A DNA stretch of 64,000 bases, from assembly GCA_028279425.1 (NCBI GenBank), contig JANQNV010000001.1:1-64000 (forward strand). The letters are read 5' to 3'. A model generated the notes under the pieces. It was not told the origin of the DNA. It ran no database searches and saw only the letters and a list, made by a program, of their open reading frames with translations. Shown in pieces: positions 29,823-40,110 of the stretch. A program made the translations under genes and the position numbers. Numbering within the stretch: the stretch's first letter is position 1; each line of letters opens with the position of its first letter. Source of the DNA: Longimicrobiales bacterium (GTDB taxonomy: Bacteria > Gemmatimonadota > Gemmatimonadetes > Longimicrobiales > Gaopeijiaceae).

Positions 29823-31984
29823 GCGCCGGATGCAAACCGGTCGTAGAAGCCTTCGTCGTCGTCCGCAAGATCGCGAATCAGCGGGGCCGGGGTGAACCGC
29901 ACCCCGACGCGCTCTGCCAGGTCGTCCAACATGTCGACGAGGCGGCGCGGGTGATGCGCGTCGGCGAATCGCAGGAGGCCGCCCCGGAACGCGGGGAAGC
30001 CCGTGCCCATGATCATCGCCAGGTCGACCGCGGCCGCCGTCGCTACGATCCCGTCGGAGAGCACCCGTGCCGCCTCGTTGACCATGGCCAGGACGAGCCG
30101 CTCCCGGATGTCGGCCGAATCGGGCGCCTCGGCAGGGTCGCCGTCCAGCCCCGACCAGATTTCGGCGAGTACGGCCGGGTCGGGAGTCGGGTCGGTGCCC
30201 TCCGCGTAGCGATAGAAACCCAACGCGTTCTTGCGGCCCAGCCGCTCCGTCTGTTCGAGGGCCACGAGCGAGGAGGCCGGCCGCATGCGCTCTCCGAACG
30301 CACGGTAGAGGGTGGCACCGGCATGGCGGGCGATGTCGAGACCCACTTCGTCCATCAGCCGGAGCGGACCCATCGGCATACCGAAGTCGGTGGCGACCTG
30401 ATCGATGGCCTCGATTGGCGCCCCGTCTGAGAGCAGGTGCCCGGCTTCGTTGAGGTAAGGGCCGAGAATGCGGTTGACCAGAAACCCGGGCCCGTCGTTG
30501 CACACGACCGGCACCTTACCGAGGGCGACCGCGAAGGCGTGAACGGTCGCGGCCGTTTCGTCGCTGGTGTGGGTGCCCCGGACCACTTCGACCAGGGGCA
30601 TGCGGTGCACGGGATTGAAGAAGTGCATCCCGCAGAATCGGCTCGGGTCGCTCAGCGCCGTGGCCATCTCATCGACCGAGAGGGACGAGGTGTTCGTCGC
30701 GAGGACGCATCGGGCCTCCGTCTGGTCTTCGAGGTCGCGAAGCACCGCCTTCTTCACGTCGATCCGCTCGACCACGGCTTCCACCACGAGGTCGGCCGCC
30801 CGGAAGCCGTGCCAGTCGAGGCCTCCGCGGATCAGCGCCATGCGACGGTCGCCCTCGCTGCTCGACAGTTTGCGCCGTTCGACGGCGCGGTCGAAGAGTC
30901 GGCGGGCGTGTTTGAGTCCGCCTACGACGGCTTCGTCGCGAATGTCCTTCAACCTCACCTCGACCTCCCGGAAGGCGGCGAGCTGAGCGATCCCGCCCCC
31001 CATGATGCCGGCGCCCACGACACCGATGCGGTCGACCGTATCCGGTTGGGCCCCCGGAACTGCGCGGTCGGTCTTCCGGGCCTCTTCGCGCAGGCGGAAG
31101 AGGTGCAGAAGATTGGCGTGCGTCGGGGTGGCCACGAGCTGCCCGAAGGCCCGCGCTTCGATCGCCAGTGCATCGGGCACGGAGCGCGACGCACCCCGCT
31201 TCACCACATCGAGGATCTTCAGGGGGGCCGGATAGCGTCCTCCGGTGCGCTCGAGCACGTTGCGCCGGGCCGCGGCCAGGACGGCGGTGCGCCCCGGGAG
31301 GGTGTCCTCGACCAGCCGCCGCAACCATGGCCGACGTTTCCGCGATGCTCCCTTCGGCAGGTCGAGGGTCTCGAGGGCGAAGGCGTCGACCCGCTCCCGG
31401 AAGACGGCCTTGGGGGCCACTTCGCTTATGAGACCGATGCGCCGGGCCTTCTCTGGTTCGATCGAGCGTCCCGTCAGCAGAAGATCCAGGGCGGCTTGTA
31501 GCCCGATCAGTCGCGGGAGCCGTGTCGTTCCCCCCCATCCGGGCAGCAATCCGAGCTGCACCTCCGGAAGCCCGAGCGTGGTCTTCGGGTCGTCGGAGCA
31601 GATCCGAAATCGGCAGGCCAGAGCGAGCTCGAGCCCCCCGCCGAGGCACACACCATCGATGGCTGCCACCGTCGGCGTGGGAAACGCCTCCAGCGACATG
31701 TAGATGTCTTGCCCGGCCTTCGCCTTGGCCGCGCCGTCGTCGGGTCCCTGAAGGTCGGCGATCGCATCGATGTCGGCTCCTGCGAGGAAGCCCGAGGCCT
31801 TGCCGCTTTCGAAGACGAGGACCCGGATGCGCCCTGCGGCTGCCGCTTCGCCCGCCTCGGCCAGACGCGCCTCCAACGCCGCCATCACCGGCTCGTCGAG
31901 CACGTTCAGGGTCCGGTCGGGGTCGTCGAAGGTGATGCGGCCGATCCCCTTCGCGTCGATCGTCAGCTGGGGATTGTCGGGCAC
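29819..31984 (-). CDS. Enoyl-CoA hydratase/3-hydroxyacyl-CoA dehydrogenase (FadJ/FadB-like)
   Basis: 721 aa; crotonase LGGGLELALACRFRICSDD...LGLPEVQLGLLPGWGGT; dehydrogenase IGVVGAGIMGGGIAQLAA...CGMHFFNPVHRMPLVEVVRG. Confidence 0.93.
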   Translation of the reverse strand: MPDNPQLTIDAKGIGRITFDDPDRTLNVLDEPVMAALEARLAEAGEAAAAGRIRVLVFESGKASGFLAGADIDAIADLQGPDDGAAKAKAGQDIYMSLEAFPTPTVAAIDGVCLGGGLELALACRFRICSDDPKTTLGLPEVQLGLLPGWGGTTRLPRLIGLQAALDLLLTGRSIEPEKARRIGLISEVAPKAVFRERVDAFALETLDLPKGASRKRRPWLRRLVEDTLPGRTAVLAAARRNVLERTGGRYPAPLKILDVVKRGASRSVPDALAIEARAFGQLVATPTHANLLHLFRLREEARKTDRAVPGAQPDTVDRIGVVGAGIMGGGIAQLAAFREVEVRLKDIRDEAVVGGLKHARRLFDRAVERRKLSSSEGDRRMALIRGGLDWHGFRAADLVVEAVVERIDVKKAVLRDLEDQTEARCVLATNTSSLSVDEMATALSDPSRFCGMHFFNPVHRMPLVEVVRGTHTSDETAATVHAFAVALGKVPVVCNDGPGFLVNRILGPYLNEAGHLLSDGAPIEAIDQVATDFGMPMGPLRLMDEVGLDIARHAGATLYRAFGERMRPASSLVALEQTERLGRKNALGFYRYAEGTDPTPDPAVLAEIWSGLDGDPAEAPDSADIRERLVLAMVNEAARVLSDGIVATAAAVDLAMIMGTGFPAFRGGLLRFADAHHPRRLVDMLDDLAERVGVRFTPAPLIRDLADDDEGFYDRFASGA

Positions 31985-32065
31985 GGGCGACCCTCTTCGC
32001 GAAGGAGAGTGAGCGTTGCCTTCAACACTCGCGAAGTCGCGGCAGGAGGTCTACAGCCGAACGAC

Positions 32066-32104
32066 ACACAGCCCCGGAGCGCGGTCGGCGCCCCGGGGCT
32101 GTGT
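32066..32104 (-). terminator. Strong hairpin downstream of the lipoprotein gene (terminator-like)
   Basis: Perfect 12-bp stem ACACAGCCCCGG / CCGGGGCTGTGT; no strong U-tract. Confidence 0.45.
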
Positions 32105-32126
32105 GGAAGGTACAGCGCGTCGTCGA

Positions 32127-32906
32127 TCAGTAGATCGGTCGCGTCTCCGCATTGGCCCGGTTGAGCGTGACGGTCACTGGCTCACCCCGTGCGACCGAAA
32201 CGGGGATGTTCCAGTAGAGCTCCGTGTACACCTCGGGGTAGCGGGCGTGCACCCAGTATTCGCCCGGCTTGACCATGAGATTGGCAGCCACGCCGCTCGC
32301 GTCGGTCGTGTCGGCGGCCTCGTCGAGACCGGCTGCACGCACCTTCGCCAGCATCACCGCATCCACCTCGGTGAACGCGTCTCCCGCCCACTCGTCGACG
32401 CGCATCTGGTACTCCTGTGCACGCGCGATATTCTCCTTCGAGAGCGAATCGAAGGTGGCGAAGAGCTGGTCTTTGGTTCGCTCGACCTGCGCGTATTCGG
32501 CGTCGAGGTCCTGGAAGTCGTTGAAGAGAAGTCGGTACTGACCCTCACTCGGAAGATACTCTTCCATGGCGGTGGAGATCTTCTGGAGCGTGTCGCGGAG
32601 GGTATTCCAGCGATTCTCGGCGGCGCGCCACTCCTCCTGAGCGAGGCGAATCGCGTCCTGGGCAGCCGACAACTCCTGCGGGACCTGGGGCTCGGGCGCC
32701 GAGGCCGCTGCGGTCAACGAGTCGAAGATGGCGTCCCGATCGTAGGGCAGCAGCATGACCTCCAGGTCGCTCAACTCCCGGGTGACCATCTGCCCGGTGT
32801 TGGGATCCTCGACCTCGATCTGGCCCGTGACGACCACCTGGGCCGGGCCACATGCGGCCAGCCCCATGGCGGCAACGGCAGAAAAGAGCAGGGTGCCGCG
32901 CTTCAT
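32127..32906 (-). CDS. Lipoprotein with coiled-coil and carboxypeptidase-regulatory-like C-terminus
   Basis: MKRGTLLFSAVAAMGLAACGPAQ lipobox; C-terminal VAANLMVKPGEYWVHARYPEVYTELYWNIPVSV. Confidence 0.6.
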   Translation of the reverse strand: MKRGTLLFSAVAAMGLAACGPAQVVVTGQIEVEDPNTGQMVTRELSDLEVMLLPYDRDAIFDSLTAAASAPEPQVPQELSAAQDAIRLAQEEWRAAENRWNTLRDTLQKISTAMEEYLPSEGQYRLLFNDFQDLDAEYAQVERTKDQLFATFDSLSKENIARAQEYQMRVDEWAGDAFTEVDAVMLAKVRAAGLDEAADTTDASGVAANLMVKPGEYWVHARYPEVYTELYWNIPVSVARGEPVTVTLNRANAETRPIY

Positions 32907-33027
32907 CAGCTTCGCTCCTTGGAGGGGTGCTACGAGTCTACGAGAGGTGCCGGGTCGTGAGATGACCACGACAGCGGGCGAACGTAACCACCGGGTCGCC
33001 GACCGACAAGGCTCCCGTCTTGTCGCG

Positions 33028-34263
33028 TCATCGGTCCGATCCACCGAGGTCGGGGCCGAACACGAGAACACGTGGGGGGCCGAGAGACAGCGCGGCCTCG
33101 GCGGCGATCTGGGCGTCGAGGGTCCAGACCGCCTCCTCGAAGTCGAAGATCTCTCCTCGCACCAGCAGGTCGATCGCACGGCGCGCGGCCGCTTCTTCAG
33201 GTGGGGCTTCGGCTACGAGGCGTGTCGAGCGGAACCGCCCACGGTGGAAGCGAAAGAAGGCCGGGTCGCGCTGGCTCGCGAGCCGCTGAGGCAGCGCGAG
33301 GATGCGCGATTCGAAGCCGTCGGCCGACTCCGGCAGCACGGCCGCCTCGACGAGGACGATCTCGCCCGCGGACGTCTGGACCACGGAGACCGACGCGTCG
33401 AACAGCCCGGGGTCGGGTGGAGAGGCGTTCAACTCCTGGCTCATGCGGTCGGCGACGAACAACAGGGCAATGCGCGAGAGCCCCTCGGGTACGGGGAAGC
33501 CCACGGTGATCCAGGTGTTCGTCACCTCTCGATTCACCGCACGCCGGTCGGCAGCACTCCATGCTGGGCCGGCTGTGGGACCATCGGCCGCGTCCGCCGC
33601 CCCCGCCATGGAGGGGGCCGCAGACTGCGCCCGTCCGACGGCCACGACCCGAGCGTCGCCCCGGACGAACAGCGCGCGACGCGCCGCCTCGACGTCGCCC
33701 TCGGACATGCCCTCGACGGAGGCCAGTGTGCCTTCGGGACGCCGGGTGCGCGGGTCGCCATTGCCGTAGAGAAGAGCGCGTCGTTCGACACCCACATCGT
33801 GGAGGGGAGAGTCCTGCTGGAAACGGAGGGCATCGGCGTGTCGGGCCTGGGCGGCCCGAATGGCTTCGGCGCCCGGGCCTTCTCCGAATCCGACCTCGCC
33901 GAGCACCTCGAGCAACTCCGAGGCGCGCTCCGGACGGACCAGGAAGACGAGTGTGGCACGATCGGGGCCGAGATCCACCCGCGCCTCCGCATGGCCCCGC
34001 CCGATGCGACGCTCGACGGCTTCTCCGACCGATTCGGCCGCGAGGCGGCCGGCACCGGGCCGATCGGCGGGGTCGGCCCCCGATCCGGTCGGGAGGGCGA
34101 CGGCGATCCCCACGAGCGGGGTGGAGGTCACGGTCTCGACGGCGAACCGGGCGGCCCACGTCGGCCTCGACAGCTCCACCACGTCTGTCGCGACCTGGGC
34201 TCGGGCCTCATCGGAAACCGCGAGGCCGATGGCCATACAGACCCACAGATACGCCCGGCGCAC
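33028..34263 (-). CDS. M16-like protein (degenerate)
   Basis: GTG start overlapping the upstream stop; M16-like paired-gene organisation; no HxxEH motif. Confidence 0.5.
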   Translation of the reverse strand: MRRAYLWVCMAIGLAVSDEARAQVATDVVELSRPTWAARFAVETVTSTPLVGIAVALPTGSGADPADRPGAGRLAAESVGEAVERRIGRGHAEARVDLGPDRATLVFLVRPERASELLEVLGEVGFGEGPGAEAIRAAQARHADALRFQQDSPLHDVGVERRALLYGNGDPRTRRPEGTLASVEGMSEGDVEAARRALFVRGDARVVAVGRAQSAAPSMAGAADAADGPTAGPAWSAADRRAVNREVTNTWITVGFPVPEGLSRIALLFVADRMSQELNASPPDPGLFDASVSVVQTSAGEIVLVEAAVLPESADGFESRILALPQRLASQRDPAFFRFHRGRFRSTRLVAEAPPEEAAARRAIDLLVRGEIFDFEEAVWTLDAQIAAEAALSLGPPRVLVFGPDLGGSDR

Positions 34264-35534
34264 TACCGTACCTCCACCCGGGTGGGCCGCGCCGCCTGCA
34301 GGGTCGAGGCGAAGGCGCGGACGTCGTCCGCGGTCAGAGACGTCAGCGCGTCGACGTACGAACGGGCGGCGTCTGCGCTCCCTCCGGCTTCGAGGAACCG
34401 TCCGACCAGGGTGGCGCGCCCCCAGGGTGTGCGCGCCTGCGCGAGGAGGCTCCACTCGAGACGCTCCACGGCGTCGTCGATCTCGGCATCGGAGGCGCGA
34501 GCCATTTCCGCGGGAATACCTGCGAGGCGACGCTCGAGCGCCGCTGCGTCACGGGGATACGTCGAGCCCACCACCGCCAGTACGTCGGAGTTTCGACCTT
34601 CCCAGAGGCGCACGTACGCTTCGTATTGGTCGCGCTCGTCGCGGAGGTGGCGGGCCGCCAACGACGCGACGACCACCGCCCGGGGATCGAGGGTCGGAGA
34701 GGTCGTCCAGCCGAAGCCGAGCCAGCGGCGCAGCAGGTCGGGGCGATCGCGCACGGGCGGCGACGGCGGGGTGGGCTCCCGGGGCGGTTCGGGTTCGCTC
34801 TGCGCGCCCAACCCGGAGAGTGCGGCGAGGAGGGGCGGGGTGGCCACGTCGCCCACCACGATCAACGTCATCTGCTCCGGCCGATGACTCGCTCGCCAGA
34901 ACGCCTCGACATCGAAAAACGAGAGGCGACGGAGCCGCTCGCGGACCTCGGCGACCGAGGGGTCGCCCGGGCTCGCCTGACCCCGCAGCTGAGACTCCAC
35001 CTGCCCCTCGCCGGTTTCTCCGATGCGCGCGAGCGTCGCCTGCAACTCGCTGCGAGCGGCGGCGAAACCTTGCGAGGCCTGGGGCGCACGCGTGGCTTGA
35101 CGGAGGATGTACGTAAGGTGGTCGAGGTCGGCCGCGGCGCCCGTCAGGGTGTACGAGATGGCCGTGGCCGAGGCGCCCGCTTCGACGCGCGCACCCAGGG
35201 TGCGAGCAGAGCCTGAGATACGCCCTTCGGCCATCCGTTGGAGGATCGGCGCCGCGGTGGCGGCATCGACCGTCGCGTCTACCGGGATCGAGAGGCGGAA
35301 CGTCACCACGGGGGAGCCCGGATCGTCGAGGATCAGGATCCGGGGAAAGCCCGTGGGGTGGACGGATTCGCGAGCCACGAGCGGGTCGGACGTGGCGGGT
35401 CGGACCTCGGCGGCCGTCGAGTCGAAGGCGACGGCTTGCTGGGCGGTCGAGGGGGTCGCCCAAAGGCAGAGTACGGCGGCGAACGGTACGCAGGCTCGCG
35501 ACATCGGGATCGCCCTCGCCTGACGGTGTTCCAC
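34263..35534 (-). CDS. M16 family insulinase-like protein lacking the HxxEH motif
   Basis: Signal peptide; FPRILILDDPGSPVVTFRLSIPVDATVD...FFDVEAFWRASHRPEQMTLIVVGDV. Confidence 0.65.
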   Translation of the reverse strand: MEHRQARAIPMSRACVPFAAVLCLWATPSTAQQAVAFDSTAAEVRPATSDPLVARESVHPTGFPRILILDDPGSPVVTFRLSIPVDATVDAATAAPILQRMAEGRISGSARTLGARVEAGASATAISYTLTGAAADLDHLTYILRQATRAPQASQGFAAARSELQATLARIGETGEGQVESQLRGQASPGDPSVAEVRERLRRLSFFDVEAFWRASHRPEQMTLIVVGDVATPPLLAALSGLGAQSEPEPPREPTPPSPPVRDRPDLLRRWLGFGWTTSPTLDPRAVVVASLAARHLRDERDQYEAYVRLWEGRNSDVLAVVGSTYPRDAAALERRLAGIPAEMARASDAEIDDAVERLEWSLLAQARTPWGRATLVGRFLEAGGSADAARSYVDALTSLTADDVRAFASTLQAARPTRVEVR

Positions 35535-35548
35535 GGACCCGAGAGGAA

Positions 35549-36478
35549 CTAGTTGAACGTGCCGGGCAGCATGAAGTTCAGGGGGTCCTGTTGCTGCCCG
35601 TTGCGGCGCACTTCGTAGTGGAGGTGCGTCCCCGTCGCGGTTCCCGTGCGTCCAACCTGGGCGATCACGTCACCGCGCTCGACCTCCTGGCCCGCCCGAA
35701 CGAGCAGCTTCGACGCGTGCGCATACAACGTCGTATAGCCGTATCCATGATCGATCTCGACCGTCTGGCCGTATCCCGATCTCCATCCGGCGCGCGACAC
35801 CTGTCCGCGTGCAGATGCGAGGATGGGCGTGCCCGCCGGAGCGGCGATGTCGACGCCCGGATGGTTGAGCACCTGATTGTGAATCGGGTGCAGCCGAGCG
35901 GTCGAGAACCGCGAACTGATCGAGCCCGCGGTGGGAAACAGCGTCGGCGTCGACATCAGGAGGTCGTGCTGCGCGGCGAGAGAGTCGCCCGCCTCGTCCA
36001 TGCTCTCGAGAAGGACACGGGCCCGACGCTGGAGCGCTTCGATGTCGTAGTCGATCGCGAATGCCTGGTTGCCGAGCTGCGGGTCCACGGACCAGAGGGC
36101 ATTGTCTTCGGGCGACAGGGAGCCGGGACCACCGATTCCCGCGGCGAGGACGTCGGAGTCGAGCGGTTGGAGGCCAGCGACCGTCCGGAGCTCCGCCTCT
36201 CGCCCCTGGAGCGACGTCAGCGTCGACTCCAGAGACGCGACCTGCTCGCGAAGGCGCGTCAACTCCATCGCCGTCTCCCCATCGGGAGAGTCGAGAGACC
36301 GCAGCGCGCCGAAACCACCGATGCCCGCCGCGGCGACCAGCCCCGCGACGACGACCGCAACGCCACCCACACCCCACGCTGCACGCCGCAGGCGCCCATT
36401 CGTGAGGGAGATCTGCTTCACCGGGTCGTGATTGCCCCGGACCAGCAGCAGGGTCCAACGATCGTCGTGCATGCACAC
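35549..36478 (-). CDS. M23 family metallopeptidase
   Basis: ISSRFSTARLHPIHNQVLNHPGVDIAAPAGTPILASARGQV...GYGQTVEIDHGYGYTTLYAHASKLLV...GTHLHYEVRRNG. Confidence 0.93.
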   Translation of the reverse strand: MCMHDDRWTLLLVRGNHDPVKQISLTNGRLRRAAWGVGGVAVVVAGLVAAAGIGGFGALRSLDSPDGETAMELTRLREQVASLESTLTSLQGREAELRTVAGLQPLDSDVLAAGIGGPGSLSPEDNALWSVDPQLGNQAFAIDYDIEALQRRARVLLESMDEAGDSLAAQHDLLMSTPTLFPTAGSISSRFSTARLHPIHNQVLNHPGVDIAAPAGTPILASARGQVSRAGWRSGYGQTVEIDHGYGYTTLYAHASKLLVRAGQEVERGDVIAQVGRTGTATGTHLHYEVRRNGQQQDPLNFMLPGTFN

Positions 36479-36726
36479 CGTGGTTTCGAGAGGCCTCGAC
36501 GGTGCCGTCGGCGAGACGGCGAACAGGAAAGCTAGACGCCTTCCGGAGCGCGTGTCAACGCCGGGCGGGGGTTCCGTTTCGCGGCGTATTTACGCGGCAA
36601 ACGCCATTTGGTTTCATCGGCGTTCGAGCGTGCCCGAGGTAAACAAATGGCGCGCTACAGCAGCTGCTTCGGAACGCTACGGGAGTCGCCTCGAAACGGG
36701 CCGAAATCGGGGTGATTCCACCCCTC

Positions 36727-38262
36727 TTAGAGTTGGACCCGGGGAAACAGCGGCTCGCCCGGATGGACGGTTCGGCCGCCCGGCTCGTCGTTGCGGGCGC
36801 CATCGAGAGTCGGAACGCCGTCGAGGCCGAGTCGCCGCGCGAGCTCCTCGGCACGCTCGGGACAGACGGGGTGGAACAGAGCCGCGAGGACGCCGAGGAC
36901 CCGGGCCAGAGTGGCGAGCGTTTCGTCCAGGTCCGACGCTCGGGCGGCATCCTTCGCCTGCGCCCAGGGCTCCCGCTCCTCGACGTAGCCGTTGGCGGTC
37001 CGGGCCAGGTCCATCGCCGTGGCCAACGCCTCGTGCAGGCGGTAGGAGGAGAGCGACGCCGCCACACTCGACAGAGTGGAGTCGATTGCGGCGTCGAGGC
37101 CGTCGGCCGGGCCGTCCGGCACGACCCCGTCGCGGTACTTCCCGATCATCGAAATGGAGCGCTGGGCGAGGTTGCCGAATACGTTCGCCAGTTCGTCGTA
37201 GCGCACGAGGAAACGCTCCGGCGTGTACGACGCGTCCGATCCCGTCGGCATCTCCCGGAGCAGGTACCAACGCACGGCGTCGCCCCCGAACGTTTCGCGC
37301 AACTGGAGCGGGTCGACCACGTTGCCCAGCGACTTCGACATCTTCGTGTCGCCCACGACCCACCACCCGTGGGCGAGAATGCAGCGGGGCAGCGGAAGCC
37401 CGGCTCCCATCAGCAGGGTGGGCCAGTACACCGCGTGGGTCGTCAGGATGTCCTTTCCGATGAGGTGCATGTCGGCGGGCCACCACGAATCGGCCACGTC
37501 GTCCCACGCCGGATCGTCGGGGCGGGTACCCGCGGGGATGGCTCCCGAGGCGGTGACGTAGTTGATCAAGGCGTCGACCCACACGTACGCCACGTGCTCG
37601 GGGGCGAAGGGGAGCTCGACCCCCCAGCGGAGCCTCCGCTTGGGTCGCGAGATGGACAGGTCGCCCAGCGGCTGCTGAAGGAAGCCCAGGATCTCGTTCT
37701 TGCGTACCTCGGGGCGAATCCAGTCCGGGTTGGCTTCGATGTGTGCGATGAGCGCCTCCTGGAACGCGCTCATCCGGAAGAACCAGTTCTCTTCTTCGAC
37801 CCACTCGACCGGCTTCCCTGCGATCGGGTCGACGCGGTCGGGCCCGATCTCCTTTTCGGTGAAGTACCGCTCCTGGCTGACGCTGTACCACCCCGAGTAT
37901 TCGCCGGCGTACACGTATCCCCGGTCGTAGAGGCGCTGTACGAACGACTGGACGATCGCGATGTGTTCGGCCTCGGTGGTGCGGATGAATCGGTCGTAGC
38001 CGATGTCGAGCAGATCCCACGCGTCGCGGAAGCGCTCGGCCATCTCGTCGCAGAGCTCGATCGGCTCCACGCCGCGGCGGTTGGCTTCTTCCTGGATCTT
38101 CTGGCCGTGTTCGTCGGTGCCCGTCAGGAATAGAACGCGGTCGCCGGCCTGGCGGGCGAAGCGGGCGAAGGCATCGGCGAGAATCGTCGTATAGGCGTGC
38201 CCGAGGTGCGGTTCGCCCGAGGCGTAGTAGATCGGGGTGGTCAGGTAGGTCCGGTTCGACAC
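36727..38262 (-). CDS. metG: Methionyl-tRNA synthetase
   Basis: TTPIYYASGEPHLGHAYTTILADAFARF...LTGTDEHGQKI...KMSKSLGNVVDP. Confidence 0.96.
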   Translation of the reverse strand: MSNRTYLTTPIYYASGEPHLGHAYTTILADAFARFARQAGDRVLFLTGTDEHGQKIQEEANRRGVEPIELCDEMAERFRDAWDLLDIGYDRFIRTTEAEHIAIVQSFVQRLYDRGYVYAGEYSGWYSVSQERYFTEKEIGPDRVDPIAGKPVEWVEEENWFFRMSAFQEALIAHIEANPDWIRPEVRKNEILGFLQQPLGDLSISRPKRRLRWGVELPFAPEHVAYVWVDALINYVTASGAIPAGTRPDDPAWDDVADSWWPADMHLIGKDILTTHAVYWPTLLMGAGLPLPRCILAHGWWVVGDTKMSKSLGNVVDPLQLRETFGGDAVRWYLLREMPTGSDASYTPERFLVRYDELANVFGNLAQRSISMIGKYRDGVVPDGPADGLDAAIDSTLSSVAASLSSYRLHEALATAMDLARTANGYVEEREPWAQAKDAARASDLDETLATLARVLGVLAALFHPVCPERAEELARRLGLDGVPTLDGARNDEPGGRTVHPGEPLFPRVQL

Positions 38263-38284
38263 GGCGTCCTCGTGGTGGTGCAGT

Positions 38285-39136
38285 TCAATCCCGACTGCGG
38301 CGTTCCCGCCCCGCGTCGGCCACTTCGCGCTTGAGATCGTCGAGCGTCACCGTACGCCTCTGGCCCGACTCGTGACGCAGGGTAACCGTCTCCTGAAGGA
38401 TGTCGACCCCCACCACACGCTCCGAACCCTGGGCGGTCTGAAGAGCCTTCCCTTCGCGCGGGAAGCGCCGTCGAGACTCGACGTAGGTTTTGTGCTCGTA
38501 CATCAGGCAGCACATCAATCGTCCACAACACCCGGAGATCTGGGCCGGGTTGAGAGACAGGCGCTGATCCTTGGCCAGTTGCAGGCTGACGGGCTTCAGC
38601 TCGGGAAGCCACGTGGAGCAGCAGAGCTCGCGGCCGCAACGACCGACGCCTCCGAGCAGCGCGGCCTCGTCGCGCACTCCGATCTGCTTCAGCTCGATTC
38701 GGGTTCGGAACGTCCGGGCGAGGTCCCGCACGAGCTCCCGGAAGTCGACGCGCCGGTCGGCCGTGAAATACACGATCAACTTGTTGCGGTCGTGCTGCCA
38801 CTCGGCCTCGGTGACCTTCATCTTCAACCCGTGCTTCTTGACGAGAACGCGGGTCTGGGAGCGGACGCGCTCTTCGTCCTGGCGGAGCTCCGAGAGCTTG
38901 GCGACGTCGGCTTCGTTGGCCCTGCGAAGCACCCGCCGTTCCGGCGTCGGCGTGGCGCAGCCTCCCGACGAGGAGCACTTCCGCTCGGCGATCAGGCCCA
39001 CGGCGGTAACCTCACCTACATCTTCGCCGCGATCGGCCTCTACGAAGACCCACTGGCCGGGGCGGAGATCGTATCCCGGGGCTGTGAAGTAGTCTCGCCG
39101 GGTCCCCTTGAACCGGACTTCGGCGAAGGCCGTCAC
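38285..39136 (-). CDS. ricT: PSP1-domain / RicT-like protein
   Basis: GQWVFVEADRGEDVGEVTAVG...RCGRELCCSTWLPELKPVSLQLAKDQRLSLNPAQISGCCGRLMCCLMYEHKTY. Confidence 0.92.
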   Translation of the reverse strand: MTAFAEVRFKGTRRDYFTAPGYDLRPGQWVFVEADRGEDVGEVTAVGLIAERKCSSSGGCATPTPERRVLRRANEADVAKLSELRQDEERVRSQTRVLVKKHGLKMKVTEAEWQHDRNKLIVYFTADRRVDFRELVRDLARTFRTRIELKQIGVRDEAALLGGVGRCGRELCCSTWLPELKPVSLQLAKDQRLSLNPAQISGCCGRLMCCLMYEHKTYVESRRRFPREGKALQTAQGSERVVGVDILQETVTLRHESGQRRTVTLDDLKREVADAGRERRSRD

Positions 39137-40110
39137 GCGCTCATGTCACCTTCGCCCCGCCAACTACCGATGCTCTCGAACTTGTTCTGTCGCAGTCGAA
39201 TGCGTTCGTCGCTGTCGAGGCTCTCGAGTTCCACGAGATGCCGCTGGAGGGCTTCCTTCAGAGAGGCGGCGGTGGCGTTCCAGTCAGAGTGAGCTCCTCC
39301 ACTCGGCTCGGGGATGATTTCGTCGCACACCCCGAGCGCCAACAGATTCGTGGATGTGAGCTTGAGTGCGTCGGCCGCCTTTTCCCGATGCTCGGCGGAT
39401 CGCCAGAGAATCGCCGCGCAGCCCTCGGGAGAGATGACCGAGTAGATGCTGTGTTCGAGCATCAGGATGCGGTCGGTCACCCCCAGGGCCAGGGCCCCGC
39501 CCGAACCGCCCTCGCCGATCACGATCGAAACCAGCGGGACCCGCATCCGGGCCATCTCGCGCAGGTTCATCGCGATGGCCTCGGCCTGGCCCCGCTCTTC
39601 CGCACCGATTCCGGGGTAGGCCCCGGGCGTGTCGATGAGCGTCACGACCGGCCGGCCGAACTTCTCGGCCATCCGCATCAGGCGCAGCGCCTTGCGGTAT
39701 CCCTCGGGATGGGGCATCCCGAAATTGCGCCGAAGGTTCTCCTTCATGTCGCGCCCCTTCTGGTGTCCGATCACCATCACCGATCGACCTTCGAGGCGTG
39801 CCCACCCGCCCACGATCGCCTCGTCGTTGCGAAACGCGCGGTCGCCGTGGAGTTCGAGCCAGTCCGTGAACACCGCGTCGATGTAGTCGAGGGTATATGG
39901 GCGGCGGGGGTGACGCGCGACCTGCACCTGTTCGATCGGGCGCAAATTCTGGTAGGTGTCCTGCTTCAGCGTCTCGAGCTTGTCGTGCAGAGCGGCAAGA
40001 TCGGATGACACATCGATACCCTTCTTCTCGGCCAGCGCCAGCAGCTTGTCGATCTGGCCCTGGATCTCGACGATGTCGCGTTCGAATTCGAGGTGGGGAA
40101 CGGCGGCCAC
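39133..40110 (-). CDS. accA: Acetyl-CoA carboxylase carboxyltransferase subunit alpha
   Basis: LEFERDIVEIQGQIDKL...FTDWLELHGDRAFRNDEAIVGG...DTPGAYPGIGAEERGQAEAIA. Confidence 0.96.
   Translation of the reverse strand: MAAVPHLEFERDIVEIQGQIDKLLALAEKKGIDVSSDLAALHDKLETLKQDTYQNLRPIEQVQVARHPRRPYTLDYIDAVFTDWLELHGDRAFRNDEAIVGGWARLEGRSVMVIGHQKGRDMKENLRRNFGMPHPEGYRKALRLMRMAEKFGRPVVTLIDTPGAYPGIGAEERGQAEAIAMNLREMARMRVPLVSIVIGEGGSGGALALGVTDRILMLEHSIYSVISPEGCAAILWRSAEHREKAADALKLTSTNLLALGVCDEIIPEPSGGAHSDWNATAASLKEALQRHLVELESLDSDERIRLRQNKFESIGSWRGEGDMSA

Noticed and set aside
32755-34887. 710-aa plus-strand ORF opposite the lipoprotein/M16 genes
   Set aside because: Shadow ORF spanning several opposite-strand genes; low-complexity Arg/Gly/Ser-rich.
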